Source: Urophycis tenuis (lineage: Eukaryota; Chordata; Actinopteri; Gadiformes; Phycidae). From it: DNA of 64,000 nucleotides. Below the pieces are notes generated by a model. That model was given only the letters and a program-made list of their open reading frames with translations, did no database searches and was not told the origin of the DNA. The first letter of the stretch is position 1, and each line of letters starts with the position of its first letter. Positions 1-12,400 of this stretch are shown here, piece after piece. The stretch lies in assembly GCA_036785325.1 (NCBI GenBank), contig JAXIVH010000012.1, positions 7,539,157 to 7,603,156 on the forward strand. Reading direction: 5' to 3'. Position numbers and translations under genes: made by a program.

Positions 1-1383
1 CATGTCTCACAGCAGGGGGACCCCTTTATGGTGCCTGACCCCTGAACTGTGAACTCCCGCTCGCTCCGAAAACACACGGACCAGGCGACGGCGTAACCGG
101 GAGGCAGACTCTCACCGCGGAGCCCGGAGGAACGTTGTTTAATATTCAACCTGTGGGCATCACCTGAAGCTCCATTAGAGCCATCAGCTATTGTTTAAAT
201 AACAAAAGAATAATGAGCACCTTTCCACAGATTTACCCCCCCCCCCCCCCTGTCCTTAATCTCAACACAAGTGTATGATCAACCTTGAGAGGCAGATAAT
301 TACACATCGGATTAAATCAAAGGATGGCTGGCTGCACTGCTGTGCGGCAAGGCAGCTGCTAAGACAAGCAAAATCCTGTCCAGCCTCCGCGGCTGACGCC
401 CGGGCCAAGCCTGGTCTCCTGCAGTCCCCCAGGGGGGGACGGGGAGGGGGGGGGGGGGGGGGGGGGGGGGGGCTGGGCACGGAGGGAAAACCTCACCGAG
501 ATATGTGACCACACTGGTTTTAGTCAGGGAGGCTCTGGTGCGTGGCGTGGAACACACCTGCCCCAAGGCCCGCGCTCCTGGGGCAGCACATCCCGCACGC
601 CCCACGCCCCGGATTAAACCAATGAGCCGCGTCCCCCCCCATTCAGGTGAACACGCACTGTATGACAGCAATGCAATTGCGTAGGGGGGGGGGGGGAAAT
701 GACAGCCCTGTGTGCCTGTGTAGATCAATCAAGGAATCACATCACACACACACGCACACACACACATGACTGCTATGCGCGGAATCTCAGTGAAACGCAC
801 TTCTGGTCAATGATGACGCTCGCGATCAAACAAGAAACTCCTCTTTTGAGTCAACCTTTAAACTCGATTAGCGTGAATGCCACCACCTTAGAACAAGTGA
901 TTGCATGTGCGCAATTATGACTGGCAGCTAGCTTGCCTGCCCAGTAACGTCGCTATGCTAACGTCGACACACACACACAGAGCAGGCGCGCGACACGCGG
1001 CGCCGTGCGCACACCGAGGCGGTGGGAAGGCGGCCCGTGGGACTGGTTCTCCGGATCATTCCGGGGAGGAGCCCAAAAACAATGGCAGCACCTGGTGGAA
1101 ACCCCACCTGAAGCGACGTCCTGGGTGACCGGCCGTACAACCCGAGATACAGAGCCCAAGCATGGACTTGTGCTATAGCTGTCCTTTAGATACATGCTGT
1201 GGCAAATGGTGAACGCCGAAAGTGCGATTCCTGATGAGGTCAAGTTCAGCTCTGTTGCGGCTTCGCTTCAGTGCTTTGTGTTTCATTTAGATTTTCCGTT
1301 GCATCTCAGCTCCATTGTGTCCTTGTGGGCTTGTTTCCCCTGCCAGTGCCATTGCTCTCTATTATTCATCTGCTTCCACTCCC

Positions 1384-1385
<2 letters not shown>

Positions 1386-1428
<43 letters not shown>
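1386..1428. repeat. (CA)n microsatellite
   Basis: An uninterrupted CA dinucleotide run of about 43 bases in intergenic DNA. It creates spurious Thr-His frames on the plus strand, which are not genes. Confidence 0.95.
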
Positions 1429-2544
1429 TTTATACCAGCCCTTACAGCCCGTCCTCACTGGCTCTCATGGAGGTAGGAGAGCAGATGAAGAAGGCCTACT
1501 GGACTCTCCACCAGCAGCCAGACAGCATACCTGAGGGGGGGGGAAGAAAAAAACAACAAATGTACACAGCGAGAAACACGAGATAGGCCTACATCGACCT
1601 CGACACTGAGTAAGGCAACTGGGAACCTCCCAGAACTGATTATTGAATGAACACAACCCCCCCCCCCCCTTCTGCCCAGCTCATCCGGTCAATTATGTTG
1701 CTGCACGTCTTTACTGCTGAACGTGTAATCTGATAAATTCTCAAGTGCAGCTCCTCTGTGGCTTGCCTTGGGGATGATTCCCGGAGGGTCTGTCTCCTGC
1801 TGAAGAGCCCCCCCCACCCAAACCTCTCACGTCGCTAAGTCATTTCACACAGGGGGCTTCCGAGTGCTTGTGGAGTCACGTGTCGTTTCAGAAACCCCCC
1901 ACACACCGGCCACCTGCGGACGAGGGTCTGTGTGTGGGGGCCCGCGCGTGCACGCCCGTGTGCGCTGGCAAACGCAGGCCACAGCTGTCTGGGCTGATAT
2001 CACGGATGAAATGAATAGCACATGTAGGGAGGGGGTTTATTTGAATCAAGATTTTCTCATTAAACCGTATCATTCATTGTGGACATGACATTGGACAATT
2101 TCAATGAATGTTGGATGAGAAACTGTTTTTTCAAATGTCAGCCAGTCTTATTATAGCATGCTCTGAACGAATTCAGACGTATGATACGCTATATTCAATC
2201 CCTGTATTTGGAGGAAAAAAAAGTAAATTGAAAATGATCGAGCTAGCGTGTTGAAGCCTTGATGTTCGGTATGGGGAGATCAACGATCAATCATTAATAG
2301 GCCTATATGATCGAATGATTATGATTAGTAATAATTAACGTAAATGAAAATCAGTGTGCATTTCCTATAATATTACGAATACGTATGATGTGGTGAAAGC
2401 AGTGTCGTGGATTATTACCTTGATAAAAGTGTGCGTCTGTAGTATAGTTGGCCGTTTTGGGAATTCCAACAATGTAGCAGCGCCCTCTAGCGGATATAAC
2501 AACATATAACGCCATTGCCCATAATGGACTGGTCGCAGTTTCAT

Positions 2545-2830
2545 CCATTTACATTTAGCAGACGCTTTTATCCAAAGCTACTCACAGAGAGGGTACATTT
2601 GTCATATGGTGAAACGTTTCATTGCTGCTAATGCAGTAAGAAAGTCACAAGAACAAGTTCCATGGATTTCAACTGCTCGGTTAATCATTGCTAGTATACT
2701 ACATCTCTGACTAAGTGCCAAGTTACAAAGAGCGATTAAAGTGCCAAGACATAGGAGGATGGACGTTATGCAGAGTTCAGGTGAACTCAGGTGAAAGTGG
2801 GTCTTGAGTCTCTTCCAGAAGATGAGGAGT
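2545..2830 (+). repeat. Dispersed fish repeat, copy 1 of 4 in the window
   Basis: It begins with a motif reading about TTTAGCAGACGCTTTTATCC, followed by a conserved stretch on 'tacatttgtcat', 'gctgctaatgcagtaagaaag' and 'tactacatctctgac'. Related copies lie at about 13586-13885, 46555-46720 and 53766-53918, all on the plus strand. Copies 1 and 2 share a longer 3' part ending around 'gggtcttgagtctcttcc', so 3 and 4 are shorter or more diverged. From memory this motif recurs in many teleost genomes. I could not assign a repeat class, and no coding capacity is visible. Confidence 0.75.
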
Positions 2831-3031
2831 GACTCTCAGACAAAACCAATAACTTTTCTTGAAACCGAGTAGGTAAGGCTAGGTCATTGAACCATTTGAG
2901 AAGTATTCACTTTGAATGTCCAATCAAGGGTCACACAAATTAGGACCTAAACACCACAGCCCTTCACAAATGAATGTCATGTTGATGTGACAACTCACCA
3001 TGCAACACACTATTCATCCAGAGAATGACAA

Positions 3032-3037
3032 TTTATT
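3032..3037 (-). terminator. SOD1: Candidate SOD1 polyadenylation signal
   Basis: The plus strand reads TTTATT here, giving AATAAA on the minus strand, about 340 bases past the SOD1 stop codon. It is the first AATAAA I find downstream of SOD1 on that strand. A CA/CG-rich tract (about 3107-3190) would lie in the 3' UTR. Cleavage would fall a little below position 3025. Confidence 0.55.
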
Positions 3038-3104
3038 AAGCAACAGTAAACAAGGGTATACAATACTTTGCTCAACGCATTACCGATTTTTGGAACAAAC
3101 CTGA

Positions 3105-3190
3105 TGGTCAAGCACACGCACACGCACACACACACACGCACACGCACACACGCGCGCACACGCACGCACACGCACACGCGCACACACACG
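3105..3190. repeat. CA/CG microsatellite in the SOD1 3' UTR
   Basis: An imperfect alternating purine-pyrimidine tract of CA interspersed with CG. On the assigned strand it lies in the predicted SOD1 3' UTR. Confidence 0.85.
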
Positions 3191-3376
3191 GCTCCATGTA
3201 AAGCAGTCTGCCACCAGAAGCTTTAAGTGCTCGTCTCTAGGCTGCTCAATAAAGACCGCAGAGGGGTTCTAACAACAATAAGTCACACCAGGTTGCTGTG
3301 TTTCTAAGTGGATAGTACGGGGGGGGCGGGGGTTCGGGGGAGTCCAGTGCCGGAGGGCCGTGGAGCAAGGCACGCT

Positions 3377-6300
3377 TCAGCCGGTGATGCCGATAACGCC
3401 GCAGGCCAGGCGGCTGCCGGCGTTGCCCGTCTTCAGACTCTCGTCGTTGCCTCCTTTGCCGAGGTCGTCGGCCTTCTCGTGAATCTGGAGAGGAAAGGCA
3501 AATCAGAGGAGGTTGGAATGCAACAGTCTTGTACGTTTAACATAACGATTATGTGTTTCAGTTGCAAAAAAAAACGGTTGGTCAACCATACATTTCAGTT
3601 GATTGTATTACCATCACAAAAGATGCGTGTTTAGGTGCAGTTTTTCCAAAGTAAACATTAGCCAATGTTACCCGTTACCATTTTCACTGATGAAAAGACG
3701 AATAAAAGTGCAGCCCGCGCCGGGCTCAGAGAGAACACACTCTGGCTCAGGTCTGTTTATTTTGGCCTAATCTAGGCTGATTGGCCAACTGAACTTGGCC
3801 AGAGGCTATCTGCCCATGCCGTATGGTTTCAGACCAACACCTCGAGGGAGCACATGTGTGCCTGCGTGACATTTAGGCTGTCTTCATGTGGCTTATACAG
3901 TACACTTCCACCTAGGGCTGGGCGATAAAACGATGACGGTATGTATCGCGATAGACACCTAATCAATATCACGAGAAAATGCGTTCGATAGAACGTTTTT
4001 TTTTCCTCGTTGGAAGAAACCGGAGCACAGGGTGCGTTCCGATCGCGTCGTAGTGGACTGCAAAGTGACATATTAAGTCAGATTCTATTCCGTTGGTATT
4101 AACAGTGCCCACTGCTAAAGAGAACTACACAGTAGGTCGGGGGCTTGGGAACATAGCTGCATCACCGATGAAGAGAGGCAACTGTCAAAGTGACACGTCA
4201 GCGTGAGAGTCCCAAAGTTATCAAAATATACTTAGAAAATAAATATAAAATTATAAAATTAAAATATATTTACCACAGGCAACAGGAGTTGGACATATAT
4301 ATTTTTTTAAGACTAAAAATTGTTTTGAGCAATCTTAGTTGCTTGAGCATCCTATTTCTTGGCTTGAGGAACAAAGATGTAATCAAAGTGTGACGTTAAC
4401 GCTGTCTGCTGTCGATAACATATGCAGGTTGTTCCAAATTAAACCGTCAAGAACGAGTACCCTCACGTTTGGTTGCACAAATGCTATTCACCAGAGGGTG
4501 AACTTTTTTGCACTATACTTGCAGTAAAAAATATATATGAACATAGTTCTTCTCAGGTTTCTCTTTGTTTACATTTAACACTTTGCACATGTTTTTGTAA
4601 CACTTATTTTTTGTTAAGCACTTTTTTATTAATTATTGTTAAGTTTTCTTTGTGATTTTAATTTTCATTCAGACTTATGTTTATATTTGAGTGTTGTCCA
4701 TGGTTGTGTTGACATTCTTTCTCCCTGTCTGCCTACAATCAGAGTAGTTTAAAGTTTAAAATAAAACTATTGAAATTTAGTACATTTTTCTCCTGGTCCT
4801 TATTTTAAATAGGTCATACAAATTATCGATATCGACCGATATAAAACACTCACATTGTGATACAGTTTTCAGCCACATCGCCCAGCCCGACTCCCACCCC
4901 AAAGGTTTCCAACGCAACACCACTAGTCTCCTCTTGAGTGCACTTCTTCCTTACCACCATGGTTCTGCCAACGATGGACAGCGGCCCGGTTAGGGTCAGC
5001 ATCGCGTCCGTGATGTCGATTTTGGCGATGTGGTCGTCTCCGGCCGTCACGTTCCCCAGGTCTCCAACATGCCTGCAACACGGGGATCAGGCCGTGAAGG
5101 GAAACCATAGAGTGTTGGAGCAGACAGTCCAGGGTGACCATGCCTTGAAGAGCCTTCAGTGGTTACACTATTTGGGTCGTCCCCATTTTGCACCGGCTGA
5201 AATTCGGGAGCATAAACTTGGTTCTTTTACATTACACTATTTATTGCCCAAATGTGCAACGTAGTGCACACTAATTTCTGCACTGTAAAGCCATGATGCA
5301 CAGTGTTGTCATTGGAATCACATTCACAGCCCCCTATTCCCTGCCCTTACTTGCACCCTAAACGGCATACAATATATTAAAGTGTTCACTATAGAGGGAT
5401 TAAGAGCTCAAGTGACAGAAACAGGAGATGGCCATGATAGCGAGTGTTCTAGGGATACACAGTAATAGGCCGAGGAACAGATCAAAAAGGAAAGGACATG
5501 CAAGTCACACTCTGCTGGTGCTGCAAAAACACTGCAGGGTTCAACACGATTTGACCGTTGGGTGGGTTAAAACGAAAAACGCGGGCTTACAGATTACAAC
5601 TACTGCTTGGCTGGTAAAACGGTGGTGACCCCAAGGTTGGCTCAATGACAGACCAGCAACTGCCACAGTTGCGAAGAAGAGCAGGCCAGCGTACAAACCC
5701 AGTAATGGGGCCCATTGGACCAGTTTTATGTGTCAAGCACAAAGTGCAGAACAGGATTGGTCAGGTTATGATTCCCACTGAGTCCACCAATAGAGAACGC
5801 ATGCGCTCACAGTACAACAAGACATTTTGGACGAATGAGTCCACAAAATGGTTAATATTAGCTTGGCTAACCTGACTGCATCAGTAGGCCCAGCATGGGT
5901 CTTATTGTGGGGGTTGAAGTGAGGGCCTGCACTTATGCACCCTGGGGGAAATAAGACAAACATATTTACATACTTAGAATTGCAAGATATTTAGCATTTA
6001 GCAAACTGCTCAGTCATCATTTAGAAAACAACAGCTGCTTTGGATGTCAGAACCAGAGCTCCTTCTGATGTCACCTCACCATTGGTGTTGTCTCCAAATG
6101 CGTGGACGTGAAAGCCATGCTCTCCTGCACTAAGTCCTGAGATCTCCCCGGAGAGCTTCACAGGGGCGGAGTCACTCTGGAGGACGGGGGGGGGGGGGGG
6201 GGGGGGGGGGGACACAAAGCACAGCAGTGTCAGGGGGAGAGGCATGCAAAGCACTCAGTGTCAGGACCATGTGGCGGTCCTGAGGGTCCAAGTTACTGCC

Positions 6301-7365
6301 CAAAACGGGAACTGAAAAACACGAGCAGCTACGTAATGCCAGGAAGGAAATACGTTATAAAAATATTGCAATGTAGACATAGACCATCCAAAGTTTGACA
6401 CTTCAGCACATTCACACACCAAGATCAAAAACGTGTTATAGGACGACAGTGCACTGACATCTTGTAGCTGACAACGTCTTTTTTGTTCAATGCAGTCAAT
6501 AAATGCAAGTACGCATCAATACGCAGACAATAAAACACGTCCCTTGCACTAGCAGTGTCGTCAACACCAGGGCCAGGGACCAACGCAGAGGCAACATCTG
6601 AGGACAACAAGTCGCCATCTCTCCAACGTGTGCGCCTGCCAGATTACTGTTACAGAGACGCACCATGACTCAGCACAACGTCGAAGCTGGCGTGAAGCGC
6701 ACACCAGGCCTGGGGTTAATTCCCTTATTTTAAATACGTATTGCGCATGAACAGGTACCACGGTGTGGTCGAGGTGGTCCGGTTGTATCTAGGAGGTATA
6801 AGACAACGCGTTTAATTAGGTTCTAGTGTGTGAGGAAGGCAGACAAGCGGAATTGGCTCGAGTGGAATTCAAGGGAACGCCGCAAGGAAAGTTAACGTCA
6901 CGTTAATATTTAACGAAATAGAGATGAACTGCACTGAACTGTGCAGCCATCTCTGGGTGAAGGTCGGGGTTGTAAACCAGCGCAGCTCAGCAGGAAAGAC
7001 GCGGAAAGTGGACGCGACTGGACTGAATGAAGGGTCGTTTTGGCGATGCCTGTCTGGTAATGCTAGGTCACGCGTGCGTAGGTGCACATAGTTCTCACAT
7101 TATTTGGCAAGGTACACGCACACTTCGCATAAAATAAACTACACGCATGTCGTAAAATGTCAACAATGAAACTCGAGCTATATTTGATGTTACATCACCG
7201 AAGTTCGCCGACGCCGTGACACGCATGTGGACTTACGACTTTACGCACAAGAACGGTCGTTACAGTGCGAGTTCACTCCAACATATACATTACCTCTTGT
7301 TCAAAATGAACCACTCCGTTTACTTCGCCGGTTCCCTTCAATACACAGACAGCCTTCAGCACCAT
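3377..7365 (-). CDS. SOD1: Superoxide dismutase [Cu-Zn], cytosolic
   Basis: This enzyme converts superoxide to oxygen and hydrogen peroxide, mainly in the cytosol. Five minus-strand exons give 154 residues, equal to human SOD1: 7294-7365, 6080-6176, 5872-5941, 4955-5072 and 3377-3484, with all phases matching and GT-AG introns. Exon 1 starts with ATG and reads MVLKAVCVLKGTGEVNG. Exon 2 carries the copper ligands in HGFHVHAFGD. Exon 3 carries the bridging histidine in GPHFNP and the next zinc histidine in KTHAGP. The exon 3-4 junction restores RHVGD with the last zinc histidine and aspartate. Exon 5 holds IHEKADDLGKGGND and GSRLACG, with the active-site arginine, and ends GVIGITG. There is no signal peptide, so it is SOD1 rather than extracellular SOD3. 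Intron 4 contains an almost 1 kb hAT-like element, and a poly-C run precedes the exon 2 acceptor. It is adjacent to and on the same strand as SCAF4, as in human. Confidence 0.98.
3913..4890. mobile_element. Non-autonomous hAT-like DNA element in SOD1 intron 4
   Basis: The left end starts TAGGGCTGGGCGATA and the right end is its imperfect inverse, ATCGCCCAGCCCGA, giving terminal inverted repeats. Candidate 8-base target duplications flank it: cttccacc at 3905-3912 and ctcccacc at 4891-4898, with one mismatch. An 8-base duplication and the GGGCTGGGCGAT terminus fit the hAT superfamily as I know it. The AT-rich interior has no transposase-like frame, so I infer a non-autonomous relic. It makes up most of the intron. 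Confidence 0.72.
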
Positions 7366-7549
7366 TTTTGCAGAAATGTCACCGTATTCACCGTTTGGCT
7401 TCAACAGAGTTTGGGAAGCAGTTTTGCTAGCGACGGGATTACGGTCGGTTGGGTTATTTTAGAAGTTGTCCAATCACAGCCCAGGATCGTCACCAACAAC
7501 GCGGGATTTGATTGGTCACAGATTGAATGACAGAAGACAGAGCCCGTAG

Positions 7550-7601
<52 letters not shown>

Positions 7602-7620
7602 GGGATAAATTTCCAAAATT
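7366..7620 (-). promoter_or_regulatory. SOD1: SOD1 upstream promoter region
   Basis: This is the sequence immediately 5' of the SOD1 ATG on the minus strand. It contains an inverted CCAAT box (ATTGG on the plus strand at about 7512-7516), a second CCAAT-like site around 7470, and a (CA)n run at 7552-7599. No clear TATA box was found. The assignment rests on position and the CCAAT motifs. Confidence 0.45.
7552..7599. repeat. (CA)n microsatellite between SOD1 and SCAF4
   Basis: A CA run of about 48 bases roughly 190 bases upstream of the SOD1 start codon. Confidence 0.95.
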
Positions 7621-7999
7621 ACGACTATATCGATGAAAACCGATGAAATTCTTTAATAAGATCCTGTATTTCCTAATTCAAAGTGGCCAATATTATGATT
7701 ATGGAGATTATGGTGAGGGGAAAAATGGCATGCCATCATGTAAACTTATTATTCTGGGGTATTCAACTAATTTCCTGTGTTTAGGATCATGCCTTTCAGC
7801 TAACCATATGAAATAATCTTCATTCCTTTCCTTCTCTAAAACAAGCAATTGTTATGGCCACATGTTATATTACCAAATGTGCATGTCTCTTCTTTACACT
7901 TAGGATCTATCTGGGTATAGGTTAAAAAAAATAAGGCCAAATACAGATCACCAACACACACCAAAATAAAATATGAAAAATAACTTCGTAGAAAAATAG

Positions 8000-9481
8000 T
8001 TTATTAAAAACAATTTCATCTAGCTGAAATATGGTAGATTTCACATCTATGTTTTATTGTTAATTTTCCAATCATAGAAACATCTCAACTTTCAAAATCA
8101 GAAGCCGAGTAAAAACATTAAAGCAAAGGGCCTGTGAACGTTTGTTGCAACTTGTATTTGCGACTTTCCGCCATCGTCTGCGAGATCAAAGCTTATACAC
8201 AGCAGTTTCCCCCCCCCAACTCGTTTTGTTTAAAAAAAGAACATAAAAAGGCATAAGGAATCCTTAAATACGTCACTTCTTGCCGACGACAGTACATCCG
8301 CTATTCTGACATTTTCGGGAACTACAAACAATACCGTATAGCAGGCGCTCTATCTGAATATCATCTTTGAGTTATTCTCGAAAATGTAGTCTGTTTAAAT
8401 GTCTACGCAAATCGATGAGTGGGAGCCTAGAAATGTGATTCCTTGCGAAACACAACACATTGTCCTTCTTACCCTGAAATTTTCTCTACCAGTGAAATAA
8501 TGTGGCTGTAGGACGAGTTTAGCAGCAGCACTCGACAGGACAGTCACAATGTACTGCGGTTCCATCCACGCCTCGACACGAGATGTCGCTCAAAAATAAA
8601 CGTTGTACTGCATGTCAGGCATGAGGACCATTCCAAAATGCTGCTTTACAAGTGCGCTAAACAATGCAGTTGTGACGTTACAGCAGAGCGCGCGTGTGCG
8701 ATTCCTGATCAAGTTGAAACATTTACACACAAAAAAAACACCGCAAATAAAAAAATAACAAGTACAAATCTGATGGTTGTTTCAACGGAAACTAATATTA
8801 AAACGGTGAGGGTTTGTTTTGTTTCAAAGGCCACACCAGTAGTTGCCTGTAAAGTGTGATACAGCAGTGTGTAAGGTTACCCGGAGACGACAAGAATAAG
8901 ATGAACACGGGATTAAGACGGACGTGGCATTCTGTGAATGCAAGTCACATGGAAAAAACAAACAAACAAACATGTTCTGTATAACTTAACGTCCACAGTA
9001 TGCATTCCAGAAAGCCTGAAATCACCCAACTGTAGGAAGCCTCAACTAGTGGAGAACTAACATGCGTGCATTCCATGATTCGCTTCATACTCTTTTAAGT
9101 AGGAAGCGGACTTCAGTTCCTATTGCTGACAGCCTACACTGAAATACTGTTGCCATCCAGTTTACATCACGACCACTTTGTTTAAAAATGAACACCATGA
9201 AATTCAACATAGGGTTATGCAGCATGTAAACCAGTTTTTTTTTTTTTCTCTCTCTCTCTCTCTACAAGTCAACACTACTCCTGTCATTCTCCTCTGTCCA
9301 CACCATGTCAATGACCTCACCAACACGCGCTCCAGGCCTCTCCTTTTGATTTGTTTTCGTCAGGGCCTCGGGAGTCAGAATTGCCAAACATAGTCTGTTT
9401 CTACCATTAGATGTGGAGGTACGTGAGCAGAGGGTCCATGGCTTGGTAAGAGGTCCACGCGTGACTCCTGTGGGGGGGGGC
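8000..9481 (-). other. SCAF4: Predicted SCAF4 3' UTR
   Basis: This is the non-coding sequence following the SCAF4 stop codon on the minus strand. TTTATT on the plus strand at 8000-8005 is AATAAA on the minus strand and would set a 3' UTR of about 1.5 kb. No coding exon is recognisable inside it. It includes a T/CT-rich run at about 9234-9263. Confidence 0.5.
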
Positions 9482-12400
9482 CTATGTGTCACTTTGAGGA
9501 GGGTCTGAAGGGGCAGGAACCGAAGCATCACAGGGTTCCGATTCTGCCTTCTGTTCAGAGGGTTCTCTAACCACCTCCTGGCCGGGTGTCTCGGTGGGTT
9601 CCGCGGCGCTGGCGGCGGCCGGTTCCGTGCTCTCGGCGCCGCGGAGGCGGTCCATGTTTTCCAGCTCGGCCAGCCGGTCGTCGTTGTCCCAGCGGGAGCT
9701 TCGTTCCCGTCGCTCGGAGCGCCTCGGCCGCTCCCTGTCCTTGCTCTCCGCCGGCCGCCGCTCTCTTTCCCCCCTCCCCCTTTCTCCCCCCTCGCCCCGC
9801 CCCCGTTCCCGCTCCCGCTCTCCCTCCTCGGCCCTGCCGCGGTCCCGGTCGGCCTCCTGGCTGCCCCGCCTCTCCCTCCAGTCGTGCCTCTCCCGGTCCC
9901 GGTCTCGGTCCCGGTCTCGGTCTCGGTCCCGGTCCCTCTCCCTGTCACGGTCCCTCTCACGGTCCCGCTCGGGATCCCTGGCCCTCTCCCGGTCCCTGAT
10001 CCGCTCTCTGTCCCGGTCCCTGTCTCTGTCCCTGTCTCGATCCCGGTCTCGGTCTCGGTCCCGGTCTCTGTCTCTGTCTCTGTCCCCACCCTCCCGTTCC
10101 CTCTCCCTGTCCCAGCCTCCCCCCCTGGCGTTGCCCCCCTCCTCCTGCCAGCCCCCGAGACGCTCCCTCCCGTCACCCGCCCTCTCCCTCCCCTCTCCCG
10201 CCCTCTCCCTCCCGTCTCCCCCCCTGTCCCCGTCGAACGGACGCCTCCCGGCTCCGAAGCCGCGCTCCCTCTCCCAGTCCGGCTGCTCCCTCTCGCCGTC
10301 GGGCTCCCTGAACCCGGGCCGGCCCCCCCTGAAGGGCCTGTCGTCGGGCTCCTCGGGCCCCCCGGGGGGCAGGGGCCCCGCCGGGCGGATGAAGGGGGGC
10401 GGCGGGGGGAGGCCCGGGGGCAGGGGCCCGTGCGGGGGGAAGGGCCCCCGCATGATGTGGGGCGGCGGCATCCCGAAGCCCCCCGGGAGCGGCGGCGGCG
10501 GCTCGTGGCGCATCATGGCCAGGTGGGGGGGCCCCCGGGGGAGCATCTGCGGCATCATGGGCGGCATGTTGGGGTGCGGCGGTCTCGGGCCGTGGGGGGG
10601 GGGGAACCGCTGCATGTGGGGCGGCGGCGGGAGACCGGGCGGGCGCTGCAGGGGGATGATGCCGGGCCGCGCCCCCAGCAGCCCCCCGATGGGGGGGAGG
10701 GAGCCCGGGGGTCCGGTCCCCTGGGTACCTTGAACCAGACGGCAAAGAAGAACCTCGTGTAAGTATTATGGACCAACGCACGGACGGACCGTTTCCCCCT
10801 TTTTGAGTTGACGACACAGCCCTGCACCGCGGCCACCGTAACCAGCAGGCCTGCAGTTCTTTCATCACACCGTTCACACAGAAAAAGCCGCGTGTCACAC
10901 TCACCCATGGGACCCATCTGGTTGTTAAATGGGTGCTGGGCGTCCGGCCTCTCATCGCCGTTCCTATTGGCCAGTCCAGCTGGGTCCAGGGAGGGGTCCT
11001 CCCCGCCTCCCTGCACGGGGGGAGGGGGTCCGAGGGGCATCCCGCCCGCGGGGGGGAAGCCTGCCGGAGCACACGACGTTCAGGTGAGCGAGAACAACCG
11101 CGCGGCTCAACAGAAGACACACACAGACACACACACACACACACACGCAACGCCGCGGACGAGCCGGCCGCCGACGCGCTAGCTACCTGCGGGCATCTGC
11201 AGGCGACTGAAGCCTGGCCTGATGAAGGGTGGCGGGGGCACGCCGGGGGGGAAGGAGGGCGGAGGCATGCCCATGGGCCCGGGGAAGCCCGGAGGCTGCA
11301 GGGAGCCGGGGCCCATCATCAGCTGGCCCGGGGGCCCCTGGAGGGGACACGTGAGCACAGTCAATACACGAGGAGTGCCAAGGCTGTGTCATTGCACAGA
11401 CAATAGCGCCGCGGTACAATGACCGTGGAGGTAAGGCGCCGCCGCGTTAAAGGGATATTCCGCCATTTTTGGAAATAAGCTCATTTTCCACCTTCCCTCA
11501 AGCAAAACACTCGATCTTTACCCTTTTCCCGTTCATCCAGCCGTTCTGTGAGTCTGGGGGTACAACTTTTAGCTGTAGCTTAGCATAGATCATTGAATCG
11601 GATTAGACCATTAGCATCTCGCCCGCTTAAAAGTGACTACGATTTCCGGAATTTTTCCATTTAAAACTTGTCTCTTCTCAAGTTTGAAAGTGCAATAAGA
11701 CCAACGGAAAATGAAACGTGGCGATTTTCTAGGCTGATTTTACCCGGAACTATATTCTCTTTCTGGCGTAATAATCAAGGAAAGTTGCAAAGGTACCATG
11801 GGCGCAGTGATATGACGCGCCTCAAAGTATAGTCCCGGTAATCACGTTGGTTGTATTGCCGGAAGAAGCCTACAGGGACTATTGAGGCGCTGCGTCATAT
11901 CACTACGCCCATGGTACCTTTGCAGCTTTCCTTGATTATTACGCCAGAAAGAGAATATAGTTCCGGGTAAAATCAGCCTAGAAAATCGCCACGTTTCATT
12001 TTCCGTTGGTCTTATTGCACTTTCAAACTTGAGAAGAGACAAGTTTTAAATGGAAAAATTCCGGAAATCGTAGTCACTTTTAAACGGGCGAGATGCTAAT
12101 GGTCTAATCCGATTCAATGATCTATGCTAAGCTACAGCTAAAAGTTGTACCCCCAGACTCACAGAACGGCTGGATGAACGGGAAAAGGGTAAAGATCGAT
12201 TGTTTTGCTCGAGGGAAGGTGGAAAATGAGCTTATTTCCAAAAATGGCGGAATATCCCTTTAAGGTACTAGCCGGGCGCTAACGGGGGGGTGTCGGACCT
12301 GCGGGGGGTGGGCCGGGGGTCCCGGCGCCTCTTTGCTCTGCGGAGGCTCAGAGCGGCCGTTGTGAGGAAGCTCCTCCTGGTTGCTCGTCACCCTGTTCCA

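Larger units (their letters stand above)
1..3030. other. Intergenic region upstream of the SOD1 3' end
   Basis: I see no supportable coding exon here. The stretch holds poly-C and poly-G runs (about 237-250, 438-472 and 685-699), short CA tracts, a 43-base CA microsatellite near 1386-1428, an AT-rich unique segment (about 2090-2540) and one copy of a dispersed repeat (about 2545-2830). The short open frames are low-complexity or lack any recognisable domain. In human, TIAM1 lies on this side of SOD1, but no TIAM1-like exon is visible. Confidence 0.6.

Noticed and set aside
9594..10733. A 379-residue plus-strand frame rich in Ser-Arg that looks like an SR protein
   Set aside because: It is the antisense of the SCAF4 last exon, whose Arg-Asp hexamer repeat reads as Ser-Arg on the other strand. 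It has no splice partners or other domain.
11842..12042. A short frame inside the foldback element as a possible transposase remnant
   Set aside because: It is 66 residues with no catalytic motif and lies within the inverted arm. The element appears non-autonomous.
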